A stretch of 64,000 nucleotides of DNA from GCA-002708315 sp963676635. Its GTDB lineage: Bacteria > Bacteroidota > Bacteroidia > Bacteroidales > F082. Positions 34,270 through 42,130 of this stretch are shown here, in pieces (positions within the stretch are counted from its first letter, which is position 1; every line of letters starts with the position of its first letter). The translations under genes and the position numbers were made by a program. The DNA lies in assembly GCA_963676635.1 (NCBI GenBank), contig OY781105.1:2914001-2978000 (forward strand), given 5' to 3'. The notes under the pieces are model-generated. The model was not told the origin of the DNA and did no database searches. It was given only the letters and a program-made list of their open reading frames with translations.

Positions 34270-35232
34270 CTAAAACAGTGAGAATTTCACATATCTCTTT
34301 GGATTTTTACGAATATCCATTAGTAATGAATCAAGAGATGCAGATGCATTTGTCAGTTCCATATACAGACTATCATTATTAACCAGTTTGCCCACAGTAC
34401 CATCGCCTTCATTGATTTGCATTAGTATTCCCTGCAGATCATCAAGAGTTTTGTTAAGAGTGGCAAATGTTCCGGGAATATTGGTCTTTGACAATGAATC
34501 GCTTATTGTTTCAATATTAGTGATAATGTTGCTGATATTGCCTTTGCTTTCGTTCAGTGCCAGGGAAAGGGAATCCAGATTAGTGAGTATGGAAGATATT
34601 GTACGTGATTGAGTTTGAACTAATGTGTCAATATTGGAAGTTGCATTTTGCAGGTTTGCGAATGTACCCTCAATACTGTTAAAACTTTTCTTAAGATTAT
34701 CGCGTGCATTTTCGTTGAATACCGATTGGAAAGCTATTACCAGCGTATCAAGCGACCCAAGTAGGTTTTCTGCTTTTGCTTTTATGGGCTGTACTTGTGC
34801 ATTTACTTCTTCCATAAGTCCTGCTTCAACACTTGTAGCGAGTGTGTCACCGGGTTTAAGAATATTCTTTGAATCGCCAAGGTTTAGTTCAATTGCTTTT
34901 GATCCCATTAAGTCAGAGCTGAAAATTCCTGCTATTGTGTTATCTGGAATTGGGAAGTCTGTTGTTAATGTAATGGTTACAATTATATTTCCCGACATAT
35001 CAGGGTTAAAATAAACATCTTTAACCTGCCCTACACGAAGACCATTTATCACTACCGGATTAGCTTTTATCAATCCGTTTACCTCTTGATATGAGGCATA
35101 ATAAACCTTTTCATTTTTAAATAAACCACTGCTTTTTAAGAAATTATATCCCCATACAAAGATGGCAATAGCAGCAATAAAACTAATCCCGATTATTACG
35201 GGCATAAACTTTCTTTTCTTTGAATCAGTCAT
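34270..35232 (-). CDS. MCE/MlaD-family lipid-transport substrate-binding protein
   Basis: A 320-residue inner-membrane-anchored protein. One N-terminal helix (about 10-30) is followed by the MCE domain (about 38-115: VYYASYQEVNGLIKANPVVI, GLRVGQVKDVYFNPD, SSDLMGSKAIELNLG) and a long helical C-terminal region rich in Ser/Leu/Asn heptads (about 140-300). MlaD-type proteins form hexameric rings that move phospholipids between membranes with an MlaEF ABC transporter; no such transporter is encoded here. It is 100 bases downstream of the amidase gene on the same strand and converges with the OstA-like gene. Confidence 0.88.
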   Translation of the reverse strand: MTDSKKRKFMPVIIGISFIAAIAIFVWGYNFLKSSGLFKNEKVYYASYQEVNGLIKANPVVINGLRVGQVKDVYFNPDMSGNIIVTITLTTDFPIPDNTIAGIFSSDLMGSKAIELNLGDSKNILKPGDTLATSVEAGLMEEVNAQVQPIKAKAENLLGSLDTLVIAFQSVFNENARDNLKKSFNSIEGTFANLQNATSNIDTLVQTQSRTISSILTNLDSLSLALNESKGNISNIITNIETISDSLSKTNIPGTFATLNKTLDDLQGILMQINEGDGTVGKLVNNDSLYMELTNASASLDSLLMDIRKNPKRYVKFSLF

Positions 35233-35331
35233 ATGAGTATCATATTAATCCAGTTATATATTAACCCGTAGAGTTAACTAATATTGCTCAAAGTTAACGA
35301 CAATTTATGAAAGTACTTACTCAAAAGGCAT

Positions 35332-36489
35332 TTAATTTTTGTTAATTGTTTTTGCTTTACTAATGGAAATTCTCTCTCCTTTATAAAAAGCAATAACAAA
35401 AGCATCCTTAAACCCAGTACTTTTAACGCTATTACGATGTTTTATAGCACTATCCAGATTAGTATAATTGCCGGATGTGTATTTATATAGTCCGTTATGT
35501 TTATAGTACCAAATATTATCCAGATTTTTAAATCGGGAGTCTGTTGTTTTTAATAATTGGGGACTTGTATAAAACTGGACCTTATATATTGCCTGATCTT
35601 CAGTAATAACAGAAACATCTGATTGAACGGTCTCATTGTTATTCTTATAGATAGTTTCAGTATCTGTATATTCTATTGTTTGGTTTTCACTTTCATACTC
35701 ACTTTTAAACTCTTTAAATGCTCTGTAAATAGCAGATGCCATATAAACCTGCCCTTTTTTTGATCTGAGGAATTTCTCTTCAGTAGGATTAGAAAGATAT
35801 CCAAGCTCGACCAAAACAGACGGCATATATGTTTTCCAGAGAACGAGAAAACCAGCCTGCAAAACACTTCTGTCTTTTCTTCCCACCCGCTCAGCAAATT
35901 GCTTTTGAATAAGCTGCGATAGCCTTAGGCTGTGTTCAAGGTTCTCAGGTTGAAACAGTGTTAAGCTAATATAATCCTCGGGCGAGTTGGGATTGAAACC
36001 ATCGTATTTATCGCCTGTATTGTCTTCAAGAAGAATGGCAGCGTTCTCCATCATGGCCACATCCATATTTCTCTTTTCTCGTTTTTCTTCAATACCAAGT
36101 ACATAAGTTTCTGCTCCATAAATCTTTGATGAATTATTCGCATTGCAATGTATTGAGATAAAAACGTCGGCTTCAGCCTTGTTGGCAATATCGCCACGTT
36201 TGTAAAGGTTCACAAATACATCAGTCTTACGAGTGTAGATCACCTTGATATCCGGGAAATTTTGTTCAATATAGCCACCTGTTTTTAAGGCAACAGCAAG
36301 AGCAATATCTTTTTCTTTGGAATATTTGCCCAATGCACCGGGATCTTTCCCTCCGTGTCCTGCATCAATAACAACAGTCTTTATTTTCCCATTTTCCTGA
36401 CCGTACGCTGGTGACAGCGTAGCAAAACACGTTACTGCTATTAATAGCGTGGTGAAATTCATTATTATATTTATGCGTAGTTTACCCAT
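35332..36489 (-). CDS. N-acetylmuramoyl-L-alanine amidase (Amidase_3) with C-terminal SPOR-like region
   Basis: A 385-residue exported zinc amidase that cuts the stem peptide from glycan in peptidoglycan, as AmiA/B/C do in cell separation. Signal sequence at about 10-31. Catalytic domain (about 37-250): VIDAGHGGKDPGALG with the first zinc His and its Gly-rich loop, KEKDIALAVAL with the Glu ligand, FISIHCNANNSS with the second His, and PSVLVELGYLSNPTEE with the catalytic Glu. The C-terminus (about 290-370) resembles a SPOR/sporulation-type repeat (YKVQFYTSPQLLK, YYKHNGLYKYTSGNYTNL), which often binds denuded glycan at septa. I start at ATG 36489, since the longer frame begins with TTG. The upstream spacer is repeat-rich. 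Confidence 0.9.
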   Translation of the reverse strand: MGKLRINIIMNFTTLLIAVTCFATLSPAYGQENGKIKTVVIDAGHGGKDPGALGKYSKEKDIALAVALKTGGYIEQNFPDIKVIYTRKTDVFVNLYKRGDIANKAEADVFISIHCNANNSSKIYGAETYVLGIEEKREKRNMDVAMMENAAILLEDNTGDKYDGFNPNSPEDYISLTLFQPENLEHSLRLSQLIQKQFAERVGRKDRSVLQAGFLVLWKTYMPSVLVELGYLSNPTEEKFLRSKKGQVYMASAIYRAFKEFKSEYESENQTIEYTDTETIYKNNNETVQSDVSVITEDQAIYKVQFYTSPQLLKTTDSRFKNLDNIWYYKHNGLYKYTSGNYTNLDSAIKHRNSVKSTGFKDAFVIAFYKGERISISKAKTINKN

Positions 36490-36631
36490 TAAAAACAAAA
36501 TTATTTGTATTGAGTATTGTTATAACGTAGATCTGCGAAAATTATTAACACCCGGACGTTCATCAATTTTATAAGTTATGAATTATTAGTTTTGAGTTAT
36601 AGTATTTTTCATTTGAGGTATTACTCACTTT

Positions 36632-36697
36632 CACTTGAGAGATTGGTCATTTACACTTGAGAGATTGGTCATTTACACTTGAGTAATTGGTCATTTA
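36632..36697. repeat. 22-bp minisatellite 1 (three copies plus a partial)
   Basis: Unit CACTTGAGAGATTGGTCATT plus TA, starting at 36632, 36654 and 36676; the third has GTAA for GAGAG-type changes, and a degenerate fourth begins at 36698. The period is exactly 22 bp, close to two DNA helical turns. Confidence 0.9.
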
Positions 36698-36714
36698 CAC
36701 AAGAGATTTCAGAG

Positions 36715-36732
36715 TTTTCATACGTATGAAAA
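36715..36732. other. 18-bp perfect palindrome between the two minisatellites
   Basis: TTTTCATACGTATGAAAA equals its own reverse complement. It lies between two arrays of 22-bp repeats, and the end of repeat unit 2 (GATACGTATTA, 36807-36817) echoes its centre. A homodimeric regulator or structural protein could bind it. Confidence 0.7.
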
Positions 36733-36734
36733 TT

Positions 36735-36822
36735 GAATATGATAGGTATTAGATTGGAATATGATAGGTATTAGATTGGAATATGATAGGTATTAGATTG
36801 GAATATGATACGTATTAAAATA
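36735..36822. repeat. 22-bp minisatellite 2 (four copies)
   Basis: Unit GAATATGATAGGTATTAGAT plus TG, starting at 36735, 36757, 36779 and 36801; the first three are identical and the last is changed (GATACGTATTAAAATA). Same period as minisatellite 1 but unrelated sequence. Non-coding, 130 bases downstream of the ppa stop. Confidence 0.9.
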
Positions 36823-36951
36823 GTAAGCACACATCACTAAGCAACTAACATGTGCTGTAATGGTTAACAATCACACAGTTAATGTTGACAAGAGTCAACT
36901 TTCGTAAGAGGATAAGAAAAAGTTAAAGTATCAATAATTGGGAAAGTAAAA

Positions 36952-37626
36952 TTACCCCTCTCCAAAAATAGATTGGATATTTTGAAATTTAGTACGATAA
37001 TCTTTCAACGACTCATTTATTACCCTGTGAGCCTCTTCAACGCCGTAGGTATGAGTAATTTCAGCATTTCTTTTACTTCCGCCGGGCATATCTTTGTAAG
37101 TAAGGAAGTAATGACGCAGTCTTTCCACTACCATTTCCGGGAGGTCATTAATATCCTGATATTTTGCATAAACAGCATCATTTTTAAGCACAGCGATAAT
37201 TTTATCATCAGCTTCGTTGCCGTCAATCATTCTGAATCCACCCAAAGGGCGTGCCCTGGCGATAATATTACCATGCGCAATGGTTTTTTCTGTAAGTATA
37301 CAAATATCCAGAGGATCACAGTCGCCAACAATATCTTCACGTCCGGTAGCTTCCTGACTTAGCTTTGCTACATTTTTAGCACAATAGGTTTGTGGGATAA
37401 ATCCATATAGCGCCGGAATAACATTGGAAAACTTCTGAGGCCTGTCGATACGCAAGTACCCGCTTTCCTTATCGATTTCATATTTAACAGTGTCGGTAGG
37501 TACCATTTCAATAAACGACATAATTATTTCAGGAGCATCTTTACCTATATCTATGCCATGCCATGGGTGTGATTTGTATCTGAGCCCCATTAACTGGCCT
37601 ATCTGGTCCATAATGTTATTCTTCAT
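36952..37626 (-). CDS. ppa: Inorganic pyrophosphatase (family I)
   Basis: A 224-residue soluble enzyme that hydrolyses pyrophosphate to drive biosynthesis. The family I signature GDCDPLDICIL (three metal-binding Asp in D-x-D-P-x-D, about residues 101-111) is present, with upstream substrate-binding blocks YEIDKESGYLRIDRPQ and PALYGFIPQTYC and later RPLGGFRMIDGNEADDKIIAV. It is slightly longer than the E. coli enzyme (175), with an N-terminal extension (MGLRYKSHPWHGIDIG) usual in Bacteroidota, and a C-terminus FLTYKDMPGGSKRNAEI. Divergent from the SxtJ-like gene; no membrane pyrophosphatase is seen in the window. Confidence 0.93.
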   Translation of the reverse strand: MKNNIMDQIGQLMGLRYKSHPWHGIDIGKDAPEIIMSFIEMVPTDTVKYEIDKESGYLRIDRPQKFSNVIPALYGFIPQTYCAKNVAKLSQEATGREDIVGDCDPLDICILTEKTIAHGNIIARARPLGGFRMIDGNEADDKIIAVLKNDAVYAKYQDINDLPEMVVERLRHYFLTYKDMPGGSKRNAEITHTYGVEEAHRVINESLKDYRTKFQNIQSIFGEG

Positions 37627-37661
37627 AGTAATAGTTTAGTATTTCAGTTTATGATTTTGTG

Positions 37662-37669
37662 CAAAGTTA
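37662..37669 (-). promoter_or_regulatory. Putative -7 element (TAACTTTG) for ppa
   Basis: TAnnTTTG match on the minus strand, 35 bases before the ppa start at 37626. Confidence 0.45.
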
Positions 37670-37794
37670 CGGGGAATTATCATATATGCGATGGTTTTGT
37701 AACTGTTGTATCAAATTTATTCAAAATTAATATAGTAACAACTTTATTTTTAATTTTACTGCTTAGTATTTTTCTTGAGAGTTATTACTGAACT

Positions 37795-38190
37795 ATGATG
37801 AAAGATTTAATAATTACACGTGTGGATGAGAAGCAGGCTTCTGATTCGGGTATGGCTTTTGTTTTGATAATGCTTATACTGGGTTTCTGGACGAAATCCA
37901 CTGTTCTTTTTGAAGTTGCTATTCCTGTTCTTTTAATTAACATGATATTTCCAAAGTTGTTTTCACCTTGGGCTGTTATTTGGTTAAGCCTTGCTAATGT
38001 AATGGGGTATTTTGTGTCAAAGGTATTTTTATCCCTGCTGTTTATTTTTATGGTAATACCTATGGGACTTATACGAAGGATTAGTGGAGCAGATTCTTTG
38101 ATGCTGAAGGATAATAAACGAGGTAAAAAATCTGCATTTATTGACAGAGACCATACTTTCTCCTTTAAGGACATTGAAAACCCTTATTAA
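37795..38190 (+). CDS. SxtJ-family membrane protein
   Basis: A 131-residue inner-membrane protein with two or three hydrophobic helices (about 20-35, 40-58 and 62-85). After the last comes the motif MVIPMGLIRRISGADSLML, diagnostic for SxtJ proteins, and a hydrophilic tail. SxtJ takes its name from the saxitoxin cluster, where it lies beside a carbamoyltransferase. Here too it is the first of a tight series: this gene, a 49-residue DUF5989 protein (11 bases later) and a carbamoyltransferase (2 bases later). Its biochemical role is unknown; probably it supports membrane-associated carbamoylation or export. Confidence 0.82.
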   Translation: MMKDLIITRVDEKQASDSGMAFVLIMLILGFWTKSTVLFEVAIPVLLINMIFPKLFSPWAVIWLSLANVMGYFVSKVFLSLLFIFMVIPMGLIRRISGADSLMLKDNKRGKKSAFIDRDHTFSFKDIENPY

Positions 38191-38201
38191 TAATATGATA
38201 T

Positions 38202-38351
38202 ATGGATACATTAAAAGACTTGTATAAATTTTTAATGACCAGAAAAAAGTACTGGTTATTTCCTCTTATTTTAATCCTTGTGCTATTTGGATTTCTAATG
38301 GTATTTACTGCAGGATCTGCTGTGGCACCTTTCATTTATTCAATCTTTTAA
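38202..38351 (+). CDS. DUF5989-type 49-residue membrane protein
   Basis: A short gene: ATG at 38202, TAA at 38349-38351. The product has a basic N-terminal part (DLYKFLMTRKKYWLFP) and one transmembrane helix (ILILVLFGFLMVFTAGSAVA), ending APFIYSIF. This matches the DUF5989 pattern, which is regularly found between SxtJ and a NodU/CmcH carbamoyltransferase. Spacing is 11 bases to the gene before and 2 bases to the gene after. The function is unknown; conservation of the trio suggests a small partner in the carbamoyltransferase complex. Easily missed because of its size. Confidence 0.82.
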   Translation: MDTLKDLYKFLMTRKKYWLFPLILILVLFGFLMVFTAGSAVAPFIYSIF

Positions 38352-38353
38352 TA

Positions 38354-40213
38354 ATGGATATAATTGTTCTGGGTATATCAGCTTATTATCACGACAGTGC
38401 AGCAACGTTAACTATAAATGGTGAAATTATAGCTGCAGCACAGGAAGAGCGGTTTACTAGAAAAAAGCATGACTCATCATTTCCGGTTAATGCAATAGTG
38501 TATGTGATAAATGAGTCGGGATTGGAGTTGAAGGATCTTACTTATGTTGTTTTTTATGATAAACCGTTTATTAAATTTGAACGTTTATTGGAAACATATC
38601 ATGCTTTTGCTCCGAAAGGGCTTGCAAGTTTTGTTACTTCTATGCCTGTATGGCTTAAAGAAAAGCTTTTTATTAAAAACAGGATAAAATCAGAACTCAA
38701 GGCTATTGGTAAAGTAAAAGCCCCTGTGCTGTTTCCCGAACACCACTTATCACATGCTGCTAGTGCATTCTATCCTTCTCCTTTCAAAGAAGCTGCAATA
38801 TTAACTATCGATGGTGTTGGTGAATGGGCAACTACAACAATAGGCTATGGAGTTGGAAATGATATTAAAATAATAAAGGAGCTACATTTTCCGCACTCAT
38901 TGGGGTTGTTATATTCTGCGTTTACATATTACTGTGGCTTTAGGGTTAATAGTGGTGAGTATAAACTTATGGGTCTTGCTCCCTATGGTAATTCGGATGC
39001 AGAGGAGACTTCTATGTTTAAAGAATTGATAATGAAAGAGCTAATAGACATCAAAGATGATGGTTCACTTTTGATGAATATGAGTTACTTTCGATTTGCC
39101 ACTGGTTTTAGAATGACTGATGATAAGCGATGGACAAAGTTATTTGGGATTTCTCCACGTAAACCAGAATCAGAAATTACACAGTCATATATGAATATGG
39201 CTTTAGCTATTCAGCAGGTTACCGAGGAAATTGTTATTAAGATGGCTAAAACAGCCAAAGCGTTAACAGGTAGTGATAATCTTGTTATGGCAGGTGGAGT
39301 GGCCTTGAATAGTGTAGCCAACGGTAAGCTGTTAAGTGCAGGAATTTTCAAAGATATATGGATACAGCCAGCTGCAGGGGATGCCGGTGGTGCATTGGGA
39401 GCAGCCTTATTGGCAACATATCTGCAAGGAAGCATTAAAAGAAATCCTGACACGAAACCAGATTCAATGAAAGGTGCTTTTCTTGGTCCTGAGTTTTCTG
39501 ATAAACAAATAATGAACATACTTTCGAAATACAAGGCATCGTATGATAATATCAGTAATGACGGTGATTTATTTAAAGCTGTTTCGAAGCATATTGCATC
39601 AGGCAAAGTAGTGGGATGGTACCAGGGTAGAATGGAATTTGGACCACGAGCATTGGGAAACAGGAGCATACTTGGTGATGCAAGAAACCCTGATATGCAA
39701 AAGAAAATGAATCTGAAGATTAAATATCGTGAAGGTTTCCGTCCATTTGCCCCTACTGTTCTTGAAGAAAATATCAGTGATTATTTTGATTTTGATAGAA
39801 TCTCACCATATATGCTTCATGTAATTCCTGTTAAGGAAGAAAGATTGCATCCCAAACCTAAAGATTATTCTGAATTAAGCTTATATGATAGACTTTATTT
39901 CATGAGATCAGATTTACCGGCTATAACCCATATTGACAATAGTGCGCGAATACAAAGCGTAAACAAGGATGTAAATAGTAGATATTGGAAACTTATTGAC
40001 GAGTTTAAAAACCAAACAGGCTATGGAATAGTTGTTAACACAAGCTTCAATGTAAGAGGAGAGCCAATAGTATGCACACCGGAAGATGCTTTTAAATGCT
40101 TTATGGCAACTGAAATGGACTTTCTGGTAATGAATAATTTTGTATTGTCAAAACAAGAGCAAACAGGGGTTGACTCCAAGATTAAAGAAAAACGTCGTTT
40201 TAAATTTGATTAA
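38354..40213 (+). CDS. O-carbamoyltransferase (NodU/CmcH/TobZ family)
   Basis: A 619-residue ATP-dependent enzyme that transfers a carbamoyl group from carbamoyl phosphate to a hydroxyl of a sugar or other acceptor. The N-terminal Kae1-like domain has GISAYYHDSAATLTINGEII, QEERFTRKKHDSSFP, PEHHLSHAASAFYPSPF and LTIDGVGEWATT (metal/ATP site), and VMAGGVALNSVANGKLL. The C-terminal YrdC-like domain starts around residue 410 with GWYQGRMEFGPRALGNRSIL and KYREGFRPFAPTVLEE. The acceptor is unknown: here it is probably an exopolysaccharide or surface glycan rather than an antibiotic, since no antibiotic genes are near. It overlaps the convergent SGNH gene by four bases at the stop codons. Confidence 0.92.
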   Translation: MDIIVLGISAYYHDSAATLTINGEIIAAAQEERFTRKKHDSSFPVNAIVYVINESGLELKDLTYVVFYDKPFIKFERLLETYHAFAPKGLASFVTSMPVWLKEKLFIKNRIKSELKAIGKVKAPVLFPEHHLSHAASAFYPSPFKEAAILTIDGVGEWATTTIGYGVGNDIKIIKELHFPHSLGLLYSAFTYYCGFRVNSGEYKLMGLAPYGNSDAEETSMFKELIMKELIDIKDDGSLLMNMSYFRFATGFRMTDDKRWTKLFGISPRKPESEITQSYMNMALAIQQVTEEIVIKMAKTAKALTGSDNLVMAGGVALNSVANGKLLSAGIFKDIWIQPAAGDAGGALGAALLATYLQGSIKRNPDTKPDSMKGAFLGPEFSDKQIMNILSKYKASYDNISNDGDLFKAVSKHIASGKVVGWYQGRMEFGPRALGNRSILGDARNPDMQKKMNLKIKYREGFRPFAPTVLEENISDYFDFDRISPYMLHVIPVKEERLHPKPKDYSELSLYDRLYFMRSDLPAITHIDNSARIQSVNKDVNSRYWKLIDEFKNQTGYGIVVNTSFNVRGEPIVCTPEDAFKCFMATEMDFLVMNNFVLSKQEQTGVDSKIKEKRRFKFD

Positions 40214-41289
40214 TTCTGGTTTAACTTCTCAATGATTTTATCAGCGTAAGCTTTATGAGCCATTGGCTGTGGATGTTTTCGACTATATTCACTGGTAGGC
40301 ACTTTATACTCATTAAGAGCTGTATTTCCATCAACAAATATTATATCAGGATGTTTGTTTGCAGCTTTGATCATATCAGCAGTTGGAGCTTCATTCGGGA
40401 CAGAAGGCATAAATAAAACAACAATTCTCACATCATCTTTAGGAAAAATGTCTTCGATTTTAGAGAAATAGTAATCATATACTTCATATTCACTCACGGG
40501 GTTTGAATTGTAAAAGAAGTTGGACCTGTTTGACTTTCCAAGGTTTTTTCTGAAAATAGAAATAATCTCAGGAGTTGAAAAGAATACTTTCACAAACTTT
40601 CTAATACTAAGTCCCCTGTCAGATGCTCTGTATAAATGAGCAAGATCAAATACAAGAGGAGACCCTGAAGGAAATTTGATCATTACACTGTCGTGGATTT
40701 TTGTTAAGTATGAAGTTTCCAGTTTCATAGCGTTAGATCCCAACGGAGGATAAGGCGTTTTTGATCTGTTAACAAGACCTTTCCAGCAGCCTAGTACAAC
40801 AATTTTCGGATTAAGAGAATCAAGAGTACCATTTTTTTGTAATTGTTGGGCCTTAAGCAAGGCATGTATATATGAGAATGAGGAGATTCCATAATTGTAT
40901 GCAGGAATATTTAAACTGTCGGCAATTAATTGCGAAAAAGTTTGATTACAATCAACCTCATCACCATATGTAAAAGAACATCCCAGAGATAATACGCCGC
41001 CTTGAGAATAATTGTACATATCATCATTCTTATTAATACGATAGCCCATATTGTGACTTTTTACATAAAAGCTGCCATCAGAGATATAATCAGAAATAAG
41101 AGGAGCAAAGTCGAAGCCAATTACATCATCGTGGATATAAGCACCTGCTGGCCATCTTCCCGGCTTTTCTGTTAGCTTTTCAAGTTTGTTATGGATAATA
41201 AAAGTTAATACAACATTAAACAGAAATAATATTGATACAGTTGTTATTATAATATATACAATGTAATTTCGGGTTTTACTACTTTTCAT
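40210..41289 (-). CDS. Membrane-anchored SGNH/GDSL-hydrolase-like protein
   Basis: A 359-residue protein with one N-terminal helix (about 8-30) and an extracytoplasmic SGNH-like domain. Block I is LSLGCSFTYGDEVDCNQTF with the probable nucleophilic Ser in GCSFTYG; block II has YNYGISSFSYIHALL; the final block has SRKHPQPMAHKAYADKI, where a D/H pair would complete the site (His present, Asp not in the usual DxxH spacing). Such proteins often accompany SxtJ/DUF5989/carbamoyltransferase groups and may add or remove acetyl groups on glycans. It is convergent with the carbamoyltransferase gene, sharing TTAA at the stops. Confidence 0.72.
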   Translation of the reverse strand: MKSSKTRNYIVYIIITTVSILFLFNVVLTFIIHNKLEKLTEKPGRWPAGAYIHDDVIGFDFAPLISDYISDGSFYVKSHNMGYRINKNDDMYNYSQGGVLSLGCSFTYGDEVDCNQTFSQLIADSLNIPAYNYGISSFSYIHALLKAQQLQKNGTLDSLNPKIVVLGCWKGLVNRSKTPYPPLGSNAMKLETSYLTKIHDSVMIKFPSGSPLVFDLAHLYRASDRGLSIRKFVKVFFSTPEIISIFRKNLGKSNRSNFFYNSNPVSEYEVYDYYFSKIEDIFPKDDVRIVVLFMPSVPNEAPTADMIKAANKHPDIIFVDGNTALNEYKVPTSEYSRKHPQPMAHKAYADKIIEKLNQN

Positions 41290-41351
41290 GCTTATTTAAA
41301 TTATAGAAATACACTAATAATAAAGTAGTAAAAGTAAGAAAATATTTTATC

Positions 41352-42122
41352 TTACATATTATCAGTGCCATAGTATTCAGCAGCAATATCTTTCATCCAC
41401 TTCTGAGCCTGATCTGTCATCTTTTGTATGGACTGCATGTCGGTGCCGTTGCTGTCGGTTACGGGATTATCAGGATAAATAGCAGGACCAATTATAGTTG
41501 TAATATCCAGAACTTCATCAGAAAGCTTACGTCCGAAAAATGTACGTGTTTTAAAAAGGTGCACCATAGGAACAATGGGACAATTAGCCTGGTGAGCCAG
41601 GTAAAAAGCGCCACGCTGAAAATAATCAATACCAGTGTAACGGTGCCACAATTCTTCTTCAGGGAAGAGGTGTACAATCTTACCTTTGTGGATAGCTTCT
41701 GTAACAGGTTTTAATATTCTGCGCAATCCCAAAGGACCATCCGGAATAGGAAACCCACGCAATGAACGGAACATTTTACGGAAATATGCAGCTTCAAAGT
41801 TACGCTGTACGGAGGCAAACCAAGGACGACGAGGCAATACAGCAACACCAGTAAGAACAGTATCAAAAATATGGCAGTGGTTAGCAACAGTAATAAACCC
41901 TTTTCCTTTTAGCGGTTTCAGATTCTCACGGCCTTTGATCTTATGTTTGCCGATTAGTCTGAACCACCCAACACCCAACACCCAATGGAACAGAGTATAT
42001 ACAATATGTGAATAAACTAAGTAACCGGGGTTATATTTGATAAATGTATATTCACTTGTTATTTTAATCGGGTACTTTGCCGGCATGGGAACCTGCTGCT
42101 CTCTGACCTTATCCTTACTCAT
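41352..42122 (-). CDS. PlsC-type 1-acyl-glycerol-3-phosphate acyltransferase family protein
   Basis: A 256-residue acyltransferase of the PlsC family that would add a fatty acyl chain to lysophosphatidate or a related lipid at the inner membrane. Motif I is VANHCHIFDTVL (NHxxxxD form: N-H-C-H-I-F-D), motif II region has RRPWFASVQRNFEAAYFRKM, motif III is LFPEEELWHRYTG (FPE type), and motif IV is CPIVPMVHLFKTR. I start at ATG 42122; the longer frame begins with TTG. It lies 8 bases after a GT4 glycosyltransferase gene, so both may serve one glycolipid pathway. Confidence 0.85.
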   Translation of the reverse strand: MSKDKVREQQVPMPAKYPIKITSEYTFIKYNPGYLVYSHIVYTLFHWVLGVGWFRLIGKHKIKGRENLKPLKGKGFITVANHCHIFDTVLTGVAVLPRRPWFASVQRNFEAAYFRKMFRSLRGFPIPDGPLGLRRILKPVTEAIHKGKIVHLFPEEELWHRYTGIDYFQRGAFYLAHQANCPIVPMVHLFKTRTFFGRKLSDEVLDITTIIGPAIYPDNPVTDSNGTDMQSIQKMTDQAQKWMKDIAAEYYGTDNM

Positions 42123-42130
42123 ACGCAAAT

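Larger units (their letters stand above)
36490..36951. other. Repeat-rich spacer upstream of the amidase gene
   Basis: This 462-base spacer contains no gene. On the minus strand TAATTTTG (36503-36496) lies 6 bases before the amidase ATG as a possible -7 element. It also holds a copy of the AGTTATGAATTAT word (near 36573), two 22-bp minisatellites and an 18-bp palindrome, listed separately. The remainder to the ppa stop is plain AT-rich sequence. Confidence 0.6.

Noticed and set aside
36632..36822. Possible CRISPR array
   Set aside because: The 22-bp units are directly adjacent with no unique spacers, there are two unrelated units, and no cas genes are present. They are minisatellites.
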